Shown: positions 12,608-25,238 of the stretch, one piece after another
How positions within the stretch are numbered: position 1 is the stretch's first letter
Layout: each line of letters begins with the position of its first letter
Source of the DNA: Sarcomyxa edulis
Lineage: Eukaryota; Basidiomycota; Agaricomycetes; Agaricales; Mycenaceae
Direction: 5' to 3'
Length of the DNA: 64,000 nucleotides
NCBI GenBank assembly: GCA_009761415.1
Contig: QUOL01000002.1
Location: forward strand, 186,001 to 250,000
Notes under the pieces: generated by a model
What the model saw: the letters and a program-made list of their open reading frames with translations, nothing else
Database searches by the model: none
What the model was told of the DNA's origin: nothing
Translations under genes and position numbers: made by a program

Positions 12608-14783
12608 ATGCTCAGTCTCTCCTTTTTGGTGGCGCTTTCTGCAGCCATCTCACAGAGCACTGTATCAGCTCTTGCCCCGACATCTGCGTTGTGCCCAACC
12701 GGATTTGAACTCACTCGTTTCCCCCACGAAACCCCCCAGACACTTGGCCCCGACGAAGCTGCGTACATTGCGGGAAGAAGTGCCAACGTACTCCCTACTG
12801 CATGGAAATCCTACCTCGTGAACGTTCTGGCCACCAATGTGTCTCTCCCGGATTATGTGTCCGAAATATTACAAGGCGATGCACCCTCTCACCCGACTCT
12901 TGGTATAGCGAGCAGTGGAGGAGGTTACAGGGCAGCCATATTTGGAGCAGGGGTGTTGAATGCATTGGATGGTAGGAACGCGACTTCCGCTAGTGCAGGG
13001 ACCGGTGGTTTACTCCAGGCTGCTACATATCTCTCTGGTCTATCTGGGGGATCGTGGCTCGTCACATCGCTCGCCCAGGCAAATTTCCCTACTATCCAGG
13101 ATCTTCTATTCGGTTCTGTGGATAGTGAATCCTCGGACTATGCAGGATGGCTCGCCCAATTCAACGTACTCGCTCCCAGTGATAACGACACTATCAACAC
13201 CCTATACGTCGAGGGCTTGCTCGAAGAGATTGCAGCCAAGTACGAAGCAGGGTATCCAGTCAATGTTGTAGATGTGTGGGCTCGGGCGTTATCGAGACAT
13301 TTCGTGAACGGGACAACATCGGACAACTTTTACGACGAAACCGTCTCTCATGGTGCTGAGATCATGTTTTCCGATATCGCGAATGTGTATGTACTCTCAG
13401 ATCTCATCTCTGCTTGTCCCTTATCTCCCTGTTAGACCGACCTTTGTCTCATACAACCAACCATTCCCAATCGTCGTAGCCGACATTTTGTCCGACAGCG
13501 TGGACGCAGCTACGACACTCTCAGGAGAAGAAGTTTCTCTCACAAACCCTATCATTGAGTTCAACCCATGTGAGTCTGAAACTTTGTTTATCGGTTTGAA
13601 CAAGGATCTTACACACGGCACCACCAGTCGAAATGGGGTCATACGATCCTGCCCTCTCAGCCTTCGCTCCCACAAAATACCTCGGAACTCGGAACAATTC
13701 GCTTTGCGTTACTGGGTATGATCAGGCCGGTTTTATTGCTGGATCCTCATCTGCTCTATTCAACGGTTACAATACTTCGGTAAGTATGATTGTTCCGAGT
13801 GTCGTAGATTTTCATTGAGCATCATTTAGGACGAGGCACTCGCAGGCTCCCTTGTCGGAACAGTTGTTGCAGCGCTTGAAGAGACTTTCCCTATTCCTGG
13901 CTTCCAGATCGTCACTGCCTTATACCCAAATCCGTTCTATGGTGTAGCCAACAACACCTTCCTCGATTCGAACCAAACATATCTTAACCTGGTTGACGGA
14001 GGAGAAGACGGAGAGGTCATGCCTTTACAGCCTCTACTAGTGAAGGCGAGAGGAGTTGATGTGATTTTCGCCATCGATGCGGTGAGATTCAATCTAAACC
14101 AAAGTCTCCTACACGGGATTACTAACGAGATACTGCGTGACTTAGAACGCGGACACCGACTATAACTTCGCTGACGGTAGCTCCCTTATTGTATGTCGCC
14201 CTATTATCTATGAGTTTTCACCCTTGACTCCTTGAATCAGGCCACGCAAGACCGTGTAGCTCTAGTTCCCTCGTACGACTTCCCACCTGTACCAACCAAC
14301 GCAACAGTCTTCATCTCCGAGAACTTGACTATTCATCCGACATTTTTTGGATGCGACTCAGATCCTCGTGCGCCTCTTGTGATCTATCTAGCGAACGGTG
14401 GTGCTCCCGCCGGACAGACTCCTGTCACCAACACCACAACTCTACAACTCGAATACGACGCTTCCTCTCTTCAAGAGATGCTAGACCAAACATACACCGT
14501 TGCTACTCAAGGACTATCCGCAGATGGGTCAGCAGTAGACTCGGAATGGCCCGCGTGTTTGGCTTGTGCGATCGTCGACCGCTCGAGGGAGAGGACCGGC
14601 ATCCCTAGAAGTGGTGTTTGCGAATCCTGCTTTGGGAGATATTGTTGGAGAGACGAAAGCGTTACTGTCCCGAGTACTGGCTCTAGCCCTCAGCATAGCT
14701 CATTCTCTCTCGACATCTCCGTCTCTGTCAAGGGTGGCAAAGTCGATGTCGATGTTGATGTTGACATCGCTGCCAAGTTTTAG
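12608..14783 (+). CDS. Lysophospholipase (phospholipase B), secreted, no GPI signal
   Basis: Hydrolyses acyl chains of (lyso)phospholipids and is probably secreted. The start chosen, at 12608, gives a signal peptide (MLSLSFLVALSAAIS); an in-frame ATG at 12551 would bury it. The patatin/cPLA2-like catalytic set is present: Arg in SGGGYRA (about residues 103-109), the nucleophile in GLSGGSW (Ser146) and Asp in LNLVDGGEDG (about Asp411). Many N-glycosylation sequons and the C-terminal Cys block (CLACAIVDR..CESCFGRYCW) fit the fungal PLB family. Six exons: 12608-13386, 13436-13569, 13628-13779, 13830-14081, 14146-14190 and 14241-14783, giving 634 aa. The C-terminus ends VDVDVDVDIAAKF without a hydrophobic GPI tail, unlike its inverted paralogue at 22531-24802. 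Confidence 0.95.
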
Positions 14784-16467
14784 TCTACACTCCAGGAACG
14801 CGTTGCAGGAAGAGAACTGCGCTTTGCGTGTGATCCGTGATCCTAATAGGTTGGTGCGTCGCGGGTGATGGCGGATGCTGAGGCGCCGCTGGATTTATGT
14901 ATACTTGGCGATAGTGTCCCATCATCCTAGGTGTGTTTTGGGTTTTGGTACCGTCAGTTGTCGTTGATATGTGTAGCATGTGTAGGAATCTATGCTTTTT
15001 ACCTTTCCTCACGTTGCGTTATCAATTGCACAAGCGTTATAAACTGTTAACCTTTGGGATATCGCACGGCAATGCGGGTATTAAGTATGATTGCATCTCA
15101 GCTTGCGAACACGCCCGTCCACGAAGTGCAATCTCCCCGGATCAGTCAATTCTATCTAACTACATGTGTCCTTTCCGCGACTCACATATAACATCATGCC
15201 GGGTTGGCTCGCGACTACGACTGCAAGTGAAAAGAGGTGAGCACACAGTGACGAATTTCGATTTGCTTTTTGTTTGACGACCTTTCTGGTGTTTGACTTA
15301 CTTACCAGTGGCAGATCTTTTCAACTGCTCGTATCAGCATGTGTGTGATTCTTTCAGATTCCTACGACCTATAGGTCTAGGTTTGCCGTTAGTACTTGCA
15401 GAAGAGTAAGTATACGAGCAAAATATGGACCTGAAACACGTGGCTGGAGCTGGTTTCCAAAAAGGTAATTAAATATCCCAATTGGGAAGGTCAAGTTGCC
15501 ACACGCCTTATTCTGTGGCTAAGTACTACGCTCTCTCCAAGTTATACTGGAACCGTACTTTTAGGTACGCCCTTTCACGAATATGCAAGCGTCCTCTCTA
15601 CTGAATTACTGACTTTCTGTACAATCAGGCCAATGCTATTGAGGTGTGGGTTCAGGCAGAAGGTCTCTCGCATAAGCGCAATCTCCCTGACTCTCCCTCG
15701 TACCAAATTAATTCAAACCTTCCGTGCTTCACCAGGTATCATTTCAAATACGTTCCTTTCTCCTTTTGAGACCTTCAAAAACAAATTTAGCCGTCGGTTT
15801 CTCAATCGCAGGAATCATCATACTCAATATCCATACGGTGTGGGTACATCGAATCATCGAAACTCGAAGATTGATCATTGATACAAGCAGGAATTGCATG
15901 TCCACTTGAAGGCCCGGAGAAGAGAAAGATCCTTACATCCAAGCTCCAATTCTACATTTCTATAGCTATTATTGTCCAGGTACATAGTACATGTGCGCAA
16001 CGGTACTATACGACGCGTAAGGATTATAAAGTGAAGTAATTTGAGGAATCGAATGTCCAACGATTACAGTAATATCCGTCCTTCTATTATACACAATCCA
16101 TAAAGTAAATAAGAAAGGAGGGTTGGGGAGGTGCGAGAGGGTATGCGCAGAGCTCGTTGTCAAGAGATACATAGATCAACCAAAGACCAAAGGAATGTAG
16201 GCGTTTTAGAATCAAAGACGACGGAGGCTGACGAGTCCAAAATCCGCATGAGGATACAAGTATAACAATGAGACAGAGGGAATGAGACAGCTGCATGCGA
16301 GGATATAACAGATGAAATAGAGCGGCGACAAAGCATAGGAAAGAGAGATCGCAAGGAGTGGGGATGTGTACGTGTGGGTAGATAATCCAAAAATGGGAAT
16401 CGATACGTGGCGCGTATGAGGTGGTAAGAAATTGATAGCGCTGAGTTCACAAGATTGTGGTATCGCT
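14784..16467. other. Intergenic region between lysophospholipase 1 and P450
   Basis: The 3' ends of the two converging genes face each other here. Only short, unconvincing frames are seen (for example 14933-15277 and 15633-15881). I found nothing else. Confidence 0.4.
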
Positions 16468-19387
16468 TCATAGCTTGCGAGGATTGAAGATGAGTTTGCA
16501 CTCCATAGCCGCGGGGAAAATGACCTGTAAGCGAGACTTCAGCACTAAAACAAGAAGCTACTGGGCAAAAAGGAAAGAAGCCACTCACGAAACTATCCCT
16601 CATATCCATAGTCCTCTCGTTAGTCTCCAACGGCGCCTCGATCTCGAAGTTGCGGACAATGGCAACAACAGCCACGCGTAACATCATATGGGCCAGGTTT
16701 TGCCCACCGCACATGCGCGACCCGGTACCAAAGGGCATCATGTGCTGATTCATGCGGAGGAGCTGGTCTGCGTTAGAAACGATGGAACGTTTCTCTATGT
16801 GAGAGACTATAGATCAGGTGGTGGACGGCATGATACGAGGAAAGGAAGCAGAAGATAGATAACCGGGCGATCGAACGAAGAAGAGTGTGAAAATACGCTA
16901 AGGAAGGAGCTCTTACCTGCATCGAACTCTCTTACTTCTAGCCATCTCTCCGGAAGGAATGTATCCGGGCTGGGGAACACGCTTGTATCACGGTGCATGC
17001 TCCATGCCTGAGTCGAAACGATAGTACCTGGGGGTAACGCATATCCCATGAGGTCGAAAGCCTCGTTCGTGGCACCGTTCTTAGAAGTCGATGCTGGGAC
17101 GGTACGTTCCAACAAGCTTGGTGCTGAGCTGTAGACCCGGAGGCCTAATATCGAAATGAAAGTCTAATTGAGCAAAGAATGCAAAAGAATCAGAATTAGA
17201 TGATAGCGCACCCTCTTTGATGAAAGCATTGAGATACGGGAGGTTCTGTAATACCGAGATATCAGGAATATTCCGAGAATCGGGCATGACGTCGTCGATT
17301 TCGGCCTGGAGCTTCTTTAGGATATCGGGGCGACGAGTAAGCTCCCAGAACAGATAGGACAGTGTAGTAGACGTCGTGTCAGACCCTGCAATCCTATAAT
17401 ACGAGTTGTTAGACCGTAGACGCCCAGAGCAAGAACAAAAATACAAACATGTGACCCATCGTCTCGGAAATGATGTCGTTGTCCGGCATCATTTTACCAT
17501 CGACGTTACCAGAAGAGGGATATTGATACTTCAATAGCCTCTCCAGCATCGGAGCCTTCTCCTCATCGCTATCGTCCCCATCAGCATCGAGCTTTCCTGC
17601 ATTTAGCTGTGCGCGCATTTCGTATACTCTCGCGCTGACGAACTAAGGCAACGAAGATGATTGGTCAACGTCAGCGTAAGCCATATTTTCTGACAAAAAA
17701 TCCTACTAACGAACCTCGGCCATAATCTTATCGGAGTCACACATCTGACGCCACCGGTTATTTGGGATGCGGCATACAAGGTTCCAGGCCCAGGTAGGAA
17801 CGGCGCTACGCTGTTCGATGCGAATATAATCAGTACATTTATTGTAGCGTCGCAGAAGAACTCAAAGAAGATGGTGATAGATGAAGACAACGAAAAGAAC
17901 AGACATTAATGAAATTAAAGCAGAGAAACGAAATGAAAGCTCAATCATAATCGTAAACGTGATTAAACGACGGAAGAAATGATATAGATCGGTAGTTAGC
18001 TAGCAATCCACCCATCGTCCCGAGATCCTTGAGATCGATGGAACAGATGTATCCACCAAGACGACAGCGAATGCAAAAAGCTGGCAAGTCGACAACAGAT
18101 GATATGCATAAATGAACGAAGATGCAAAGATAGACATGACGGCAGACATGGACAGAAAGTTAACTTTATTTCCGATGCCAAACTGAAAAAATAATCTCGG
18201 CATAACGCCAGAGGAGAACAGCTTCTGCAGATTTACAGGGCCCGAGAAGCAGAAAAAATTGCAGTAGACGGTCATATCGAAGATGACTGAAAGAAAAGGA
18301 TGACTGAAGAAGTGGAGATAGCCACACACCAAAATACCCCGCTTTGGGAAATCATTGATAGCGACGGAAAGGGGGTCCTGTACGTCCATTCCCCATTTAT
18401 TGAGGGCGCCTAGACGGTATCCGGACCGACTAAGAGCACGGGGCCGAGATTCAGGACGTTTGGCAGAGGTGTTAACGAGGTTGAAGTTGGGAGTAGAGAT
18501 AGAGGTAGAGCTTGTAAAGGTCGCGCTCGTAGGGTTTGGAGAAAGTGAAAGAGGTAGAGAAGGTGACGAAGAGATGGGAGCGAAGGATGCGGTGCTAGAA
18601 GCTCCGAACGATGAGGACACAAGAACGTCCACCATAAGGTGACGAAAGAGAGTCAAGCATTCTAGTGGAGTTTTACCGGCAGTGTTCAGAAGAGTCTAAG
18701 GTACGAAGTGAGCAAATGGTCAAAAGGTTGAATGATGGGAAGACGTACATCGATGAGTTCGAGAGTGCTGTCATGCATCTCGGGTTGGAACTTTGCGAGG
18801 TTGCTGGGGTTGTAATGTGGTGCGTAGGCTTTCTTGCGGATCGAGTGGGGCGCGTGTTCGAGAGTTGTCATTCTGATAGAAGATGCCAAAAAGAGGATTT
18901 AGTGTGGATTTGGGTGCATATATGCGATCGAAATGAACTTACGCGTGATCGTTGTCGTTGCTAGAAGATAGGGGCAGATATTTGACGCGTTAAATTGATG
19001 AACCCAAAGTGAAAGACGACAAGATGCGTACGTGAGGAGACTCTTGTAGTAGGTGCTTTTATCGAATTTATGGACTGAATATACGTTCCGCATAGTCGAC
19101 ACGTCACGAAAGACGACTTTGTTCGGACCGACACGAACGACAGGGCCGTATGTTTCGAAAAGGCTATGGACTGTCTTGCATTGTTGGAGACGAAGGACGT
19201 GGGAAGTGATCCAGAGATCGGAGATGGCCGCATACCAGGGACCGGGGATAGCGCTGAGAGGAGAGTAAGTTAGGTTGTAGATCGCAAATATAACGGTGTA
19301 AATGAGGAAGAGGAGGATAATGGATAGTACAGCGGATGACAGAGAGAGGGAGAAGGGTGGGAGAAGGGTGGATGCCGACGAGGACAT
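16468..19387 (-). CDS. Cytochrome P450 monooxygenase, ER-anchored
   Basis: A haem-thiolate monooxygenase of the fungal E-class group I type. It has an N-terminal anchor (ALLSIILLFLIYTV-like, followed by the hinge SAIPGPWYAAISDLW), the I-helix AGSDTT, the K-helix E-x-x-R in KEGLRVYSS, the PERW motif FLPERW and the haem loop FGTGSRMCGG with its cysteine ligand. It ends MECKLIFNPRKL. An in-frame ATG exists at 19462, but a TATA-like box sits only about 20 bp before it, so the second ATG at 19387 is preferred. About eleven exons are inferred. They include an 18-nt exon at 18943-18960 and an unusually long 519-nt intron at 17811-18329, whose removal joins NDFPKRGIL to RSAVPTWAWNLV. The substrate is unknown; no obvious biosynthetic partners adjoin it except the lysophospholipases on both sides. 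Confidence 0.93.
17811..18329 (-). other. Unusually long P450 intron (519 nt)
   Basis: Splicing GGTATTTTG^GTGTGTGG to GAACAG^CGTAGCGCC restores a continuous P450 block. All other introns in the gene are about 45-150 nt. The intron holds an open stretch with hydrophobic residues, which I take to be non-coding. Confidence 0.7.
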
Positions 19388-19478
19388 GTTGGTGAGTAGG
19401 TAGTCCGCGTGGGTGGGTGGGAGAGAGATGGGGGGAAAGAAGGAAGGAAGGAAATGGGACATATTTAAGATGCTGACC

Positions 19479-19489
19479 TTATATATATT
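19479..19489 (-). promoter_or_regulatory. TATA-like element upstream of P450
   Basis: AATATATATAA on the minus strand lies about 20 bp before the first in-frame ATG (19462) and about 90 bp before the second (19387). This spacing favours initiation at 19387. Confidence 0.4.
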
Positions 19490-22400
19490 CTGGAGAGGAC
19501 TGCTGACAAATCGACAAGGAAGTGATGAAGAGGAGGGTCGGAGTTCAAAACCAACGTCACTGTTTACTTTGCCCTAATCCGGTCATTCTCTTGCCAATCT
19601 CGTCCATCGGTCAATTACAATTTTATTATTCGCCGGACATCTCCTCGTCGTACTTTTCGTGCTAGTCCCAAGAGACCCAGTTGTGCACGTGGCCAGTGCA
19701 CTCTTTGGCTGGCCGATATGAGCGGTCAGAGAAAAACGCGGCCATCCGAGTCTGACTTCTTTTTCCGCCCAGACCAGCACTAACACCCGTTGCCACATCC
19801 GGATGGCATGCCCATACAGCCCGAATGCCATAATCGGCAGGACAAGGACTGCTAGGGAGTGTGGCTCATGTACGAGAGAGGCCCGGGAGTACATACACGT
19901 TCTTCGATCAGAGAGCGTCGAGATCGCAGCTTCCATTTCACGGATCACTGACTGGTACACGGTCCCAAGTAATCGCTGAGACTAGTATGGTGCAAGCACA
20001 CCCTTGGGAGGAATCCTGATGCAATGGACACGGACGACCGCTTAAGGCAGACAAGCAGCTCGATCATCAGCCATCGCCAAAACGTTCCGGTTAGTACGCT
20101 CCGCTGACGCTCCAGATCTAGATAGCGACTCATTGACGGCCAGTGGCTCAGAAAAATTAAACCTTGGAGAAAGCCGGAACTATAAGCCTTCGATAGATGA
20201 GGGGTTCAGATCTTTGGACGTACTCACAGACTAGAGGATAAACCACAGATATTGACAATACTCAAGCGCAGGGTGAACCACGAATCTTTATTCAATGAAT
20301 GTCACCTGGATCCTGTAGAATGAGGGCTCTATACCAGAACCACATTAACCGGATGTGCAAACACCCTACAAGTCAAAAAGACACAAGTCTTGACAAAGCA
20401 GACGCACCTATAAGCCTAAGAGGTCTCGGAACTCGGAGATCCGTTTCCCACCTTGCCAAAGTTTCTATGTCTAGCCGACCCTGCGAAGAGCCCGACAAAC
20501 AGCGACCCCGTCCCGTTGACTAGGCGAGTAAGTAGGGTGGACAGATGCAACGATATCCAGTCTTTAGTATAAATCCCCACAAAACCATCGAAGAGGTGGA
20601 CCACGGAGACCGAAAAACGAAGGACTGACGTGTAAAAACCTATCGCAGAACAAGAATGACATACAGGGGAAAGGATCGACCCGGTTTTGTCTTTTAGAGT
20701 CGCACTGATGATGAGCTCTGGAAAATGGTAACGGTAACGTTAATGAATAGACAAGGCCGCCGGAAGCGAGTTTGGATGCAAATCCATCGAAAGTATTTGG
20801 GAATTCACGTCGATGGCCGGCCGTATCTCCCAGTCTGCGTCAACCAAAACAAACGACGGGAGCGACGAGCTCGTCTGTATATCCGATACGTCGAGAATCA
20901 CCCGTGTCATCAACCCCCACTGAATGGCTCAAGGGGTGGATTCGAATTCCTGACGTTCAAAAGCATCCTGACAAGTGGGTATACACAGGAAGGGAAAGGC
21001 ATTTACTGTATAGTCGAAGTAAATTTAGCCCCATATTCCGTATACATTCCAAGCTTTGGTTTCAGCGGAATTTACCGGATGACCTAGACTTAGAGTCAAT
21101 TCTGGTGATCCAGGGGCAACCTCCCGATTTGTGGATGAAGACTCACCCTGAAACAGGTAGCTGTCATACGCCTCCAAGGTGTTCGGACAAGGAGACTCGA
21201 GAGGCGACATCCCCCCTACAATCCACGACATATACATACGAGTGTCATCGCAAAGTGGAGTATTTCGTAAGAACCTGGAAGAAATGTCATGATCGTGAGC
21301 ACTGCAGCTGACATCTAGTCGACTAGACTGGAAGACCTATACGGTTCGATCTTAGCTTGTCTCTGGAATTCCAAATCCACCGCATACTCCGAGTTCATGA
21401 CTCCCCACAGAGCGCCTAAAGACACGCGAGCTTACTATCCACGCCACATCTATCTATCAAAAGCTCGATCTTGGCGCCACATCTAGCAAGACAACTCCGT
21501 AAGGCCGCAGATCCAGAGAGCCCGGGGCCTTCAGTCCCACTAAAGTCAAAATCCCTCGCCCCAATTCGCCTCCACAGCGACGTAAAGAGGGTAGGTACTG
21601 GAGTTTCAGAGTCCTCTGTAGCAAAGAACTAAATAAGGCGATCGTCTCGAGGAATGGAGGAGGCACCGGCGCTAAGGATAGTTCGTGCTACTAGCCCGTC
21701 GTCTGTTTCGAATTCAGCATCAATCTCAGATACAAAGTAGAGAGCTGGCGCACATGTAGATCAACAATTCTTCACCGAAGCTGATGTTGGACATGACGAT
21801 CAGCTGCCAGAAAACGGAGAGCTAAAAAGGAGGAGACAACCGTCAAGACTTTCTCAGACATTGTCACGAGCAACTTGTAATGACCGGGCTCGAGACGAAG
21901 AACCAATCCGAGAGCTGACAGGAAGTCGAACCATGGGCGAAAATCCGTCAAAGACAGCTATTCAAAAAGAATTGTTGGTCAAACCCTAACCCCAATCGTG
22001 ATCAACATGATTCCTTCGGGCAAGGAATCTCCTTGTCCCTTTGACGTTCCTGTGGAGTTGCTCCGACGTCAATGGAGTCTGTGACAATAAAGGAAGTACA
22101 CTCATCTCCACATACGAGAAATAACCAGAGTGCATGCATCGAACCACATGCGCATAGATACATGCTGGGCTTGATCAGATACTTCGGAGAAGAAAAGTTC
22201 GTGACGTGTTCTAGAGAGCACTGAGGAACGGGTAAGGACATTAACGTCCGCGTGCCATCGACATCACGGGTTTGAAAGAAATCCGTGCTCGGAGGATCGA
22301 TGCGACCTTTACATCTTCGACCAATGCCTCTCAAACAGCGCTCGTATACCCATGTTCGTATCTTGAACTGATCTTGTAATTAGGTTGGAAATCTGCAGCC

Positions 22401-22530
22401 AAAGAAATTCGAAAGCCAATGCACATAACAAAGTGATTATGATTATGAACACGTTCGCTGACAGGTATAAGGGATCAGTCAAAAGCACCGAGTATACGGG
22501 GCAGACAATAAGACATACCTATCAATTGCT
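19490..22530. other. Gene-poor interval between P450 and lysophospholipase 2
   Basis: No gene can be supported in this 3-kb stretch. Minus-strand frames at 19583-19960 and 19945-20133 contain hydrophobic pieces (LPIMAFGLYGHAIRMWQRV) faintly like the 7-TM DUF6533 proteins common in mushrooms, but with stops between them. Overlapping plus frames at 20725-21311 have no recognisable motif. It may be decayed sequence within the duplicated lysophospholipase neighbourhood. Confidence 0.3.
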
Positions 22531-24802
22531 CTACATTATCGTTGTCAATAAACCCAAAACTGCCGTAGCTCCCAACAGGTACAGTACGCCATTAGCACCT
22601 ACCATAAAGGAAGTCGCACCATTGCTAGCACTGCTCCCGCTCGTGCTAGTGTTCGGTCCTGCGGCAGTAGCAAGGCTATCATTCCAGCAGTACCTGCCAA
22701 AGCAACTCTCACAAACCCCGCTCCGAGCCACTCCCGTCCTGTTCCTTGCGCGGTCGACAATAGCGCACGCCAGACATGCCGGCCATACCGGATCGGACGA
22801 CTCCGTTTCATTAGCAGAAATTCCTTGAGTAGCCACCACGTGAACTTGATCCAGCATCGCTTGTATCTCCGAAGGCTCGTACTTGATTTGCAATGTGCTG
22901 GTATTGGTGATGGCGCCCTCGCCGTTCGCTGGAGGGCCTCCGTTCGCCAAGTATATGATGAGGGGAGCACTGATATCTGTGTCGCATCCAAAGAAGGTTG
23001 GACGGGTTGTGAGGTTTTGAGAGACGAAATCTGAAGTATTTGTAGGAACGGGTGGGAAATCATAAGCAGAAATGAGGTTCACGCGATCTTGGGCAGCCTG
23101 GTCAATATGACATCGAAAGGAATACAGTCAGAGTCCAGAAAACCGCAAGGAGCAGAAAATGGTATACACACAATAAGAGAGCTTCCATCACTGAAGTTAT
23201 CGTCGGTGTCTGAAGTCTAGCAAATAGAAAAACATACTGTAAGCATCGTGCCTTCGTAGTAGTAGCGATCGTACCCGTACTCACTGCATCAATGGCAAAA
23301 ATTACATCTACGCCTCGTGCTTTCACTAGCAGAGGCTGTATAGGCACGACTTCTCCATCTTCTCCCCCGTCGACCAAGTTGAGTATGTGCTGGTTCGAAT
23401 CGAGAAACGTCTGATTCGCTACTCCACGGAACGGATTGGGGTACAAAGCAGTGACCAATTGGACACCGGTCTGAGGAAACGTGGCATTCAAGGCCGTTAG
23501 AAGGGGGCCTACAGTCGAGTTTACAAGAGCTGACAGCTGAGAATATGATACGAAGACTAATATTCAGATGGCGGATCACGTAACGAAAACGAAAAACATA
23601 CCGAAGTATTGAAACCGTTGAAGATATCTGATGACGAACCAGATAGAAACATGGCTTGATCAAATCCAGTGACGCATACTGTGGTGTTTTGCGTTCCAAG
23701 AAACTTCGTTGGCGTGAATGCGGAAAGAGCAGGATCATAGGATCCCATTTCGACTATGGAACAAAGTCAATATTGTCAGGGTTCGTTTTTCATCTTGCAC
23801 TCGCTCATTGGACGTACATGGACTAAATTCAATAAGTGGGTTGGTGAGAGGAACTTCATCCCCAGCGATGATAGTCGTCGTGTTCTCATTGTCGGAGACC
23901 ATATCGGCAACAATGATGGGAAATGGCATATTGTGCGAAATGAAAGAAGACCTGGAAGCAGAGATACATCAAATGAAACTGAAGCTAGATACAATCATGT
24001 GCACATACACATTTGTGATTCCAGAGAAAGTAATCCCAGCGCCATGCGTAGACTTCAGGCTGAAGAAATCGGTGCCAGAAGTACCGTTGAGAAAATGCCT
24101 AGACAGAGCCCTCGAGTAGAGATCAACGACGCTAACATGGAATCCTGCGTCATGTTTCGGTTCCACTTCTGCAAGCAATTCGCCTAGATAAGCCAGATCT
24201 ACCGCCGGGTCATCGCTCGGTGTGAGTAGATCGAACTGGGCAAGCCATCCTGCGTATTCGGTGGTATTGTTCGAGCCGGGTCCAAAGATCAGTTGTTGGA
24301 TTGTGGGGAAATCGGCTTGAGCAAGCGACGTTACGAGCCAAGAGCCACCTGAGAGGCCTGATAGATACGTTGAAGCTTGTAGCAATCCACCTGTCCCAGC
24401 ACTGGCCGAAGACGCGTTCCTCCCATCCAAAGCATTCAACATTCCCGCTCCGAAGATTGCAGCTCTATATCCTCCTCCACTGGTAGCGATCCCGAGGGTT
24501 GGCTGCGAGCTTGCATTACCTTGTAGAATTTGGGCAACGTAATCCGGAAGAGCGATGTCGGTCCCCTCAACATTCGCGAGATATGCCTTCCAAGCCGTAG
24601 GCAAAATCGTGGAGTTTCTCGTTGAGATGTAACTTGCTTCGTCAGGGCTGAGAGTCTGCGATGCGGGAGTTCCACCTGGGAGGCGAGTAAGATTGAATCC
24701 AGATGGACACGATGAAAAGGACGGAGTTAATCCTGAAATGGGGTTTTGAGCTGCAACAGCCGCACTAGAGAGCACCAGTGCCAGGAAGGAGATATGGGAC
24801 AT
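22531..24802 (-). CDS. Lysophospholipase (phospholipase B), predicted GPI-anchored
   Basis: Paralogue of the gene at 12608-14783 on the opposite strand. Signal peptide MSHISFLALVLSSAAVAAQ. The catalytic set is SGGGYRA, GLSGGSW and LNLVDGGEDGE. Exons run 24802-24009, 23951-23818, 23753-23602, 23536-23285, 23216-23172 and 23097-22531, giving 647 aa. The four middle exons are 134, 152, 252 and 45 nt, identical in length to the paralogue. The C-terminus differs: a Ser/Thr/Gly-rich spacer (TSTSGSSASNGATSF) is followed by a hydrophobic tail (GVLYLLGATAVLGLLTTIM), a typical GPI attachment signal. The enzyme would therefore be held at the membrane or cell wall, while the other is released. Confidence 0.95.
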
Positions 24803-25238
24803 GGGTAAAACAAAAAGTGGGGAAAGAAGGGCGAGAAACTTGGTTTATATATTGGGTAGACGTCATTCATAGGGCTGACAATATCTTCTGCTACAACGTA
24901 CTGCGCGGCGGTGGTTGACCGCGACCGGCCTGAGTCTAAACGGCTGCCATCTGTTTGTTAGCCATTGATGTCCGTGTACCCGAAGCCAAATTTAGATGAC
25001 GTGAACGTTTTCTGCATTTTGCTCACACCGCATTGCTTGCAATTGCAATTGACGAGGAGGCGCATCAATCAGAAAAAACCAATCTTTACAATCTAAATCT
25101 CATGCCCATAGACGGAGGTTGCTGTACAGTCCACTTTTCGGAAGATATCGGGCAGAAGGAAACGAACGTGCAGTCAAATTGAAGAACGAACATAGACGGA
25201 GACGTACCAACATGAGAGTTCCTCACACCCCTTTGACC
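24803..25238. promoter_or_regulatory. Promoter region of lysophospholipase 2
   Basis: TATATAAA occurs on the minus strand at 24843-24850, about 40 bp before the ATG of lysophospholipase 2. The rest is non-coding and runs to the 3' end of the next gene. Confidence 0.4.

Noticed and set aside
18000..18329. Possible extra P450 exon or membrane protein frame in the long intron
   Set aside because: Including it breaks the conserved RGIL-RSAVPTW join; it is read-through into the intron.
23969..24187. Long frames antisense to lysophospholipase 2
   Set aside because: They are shadows of the coding strand, have no motifs and cross confirmed introns.
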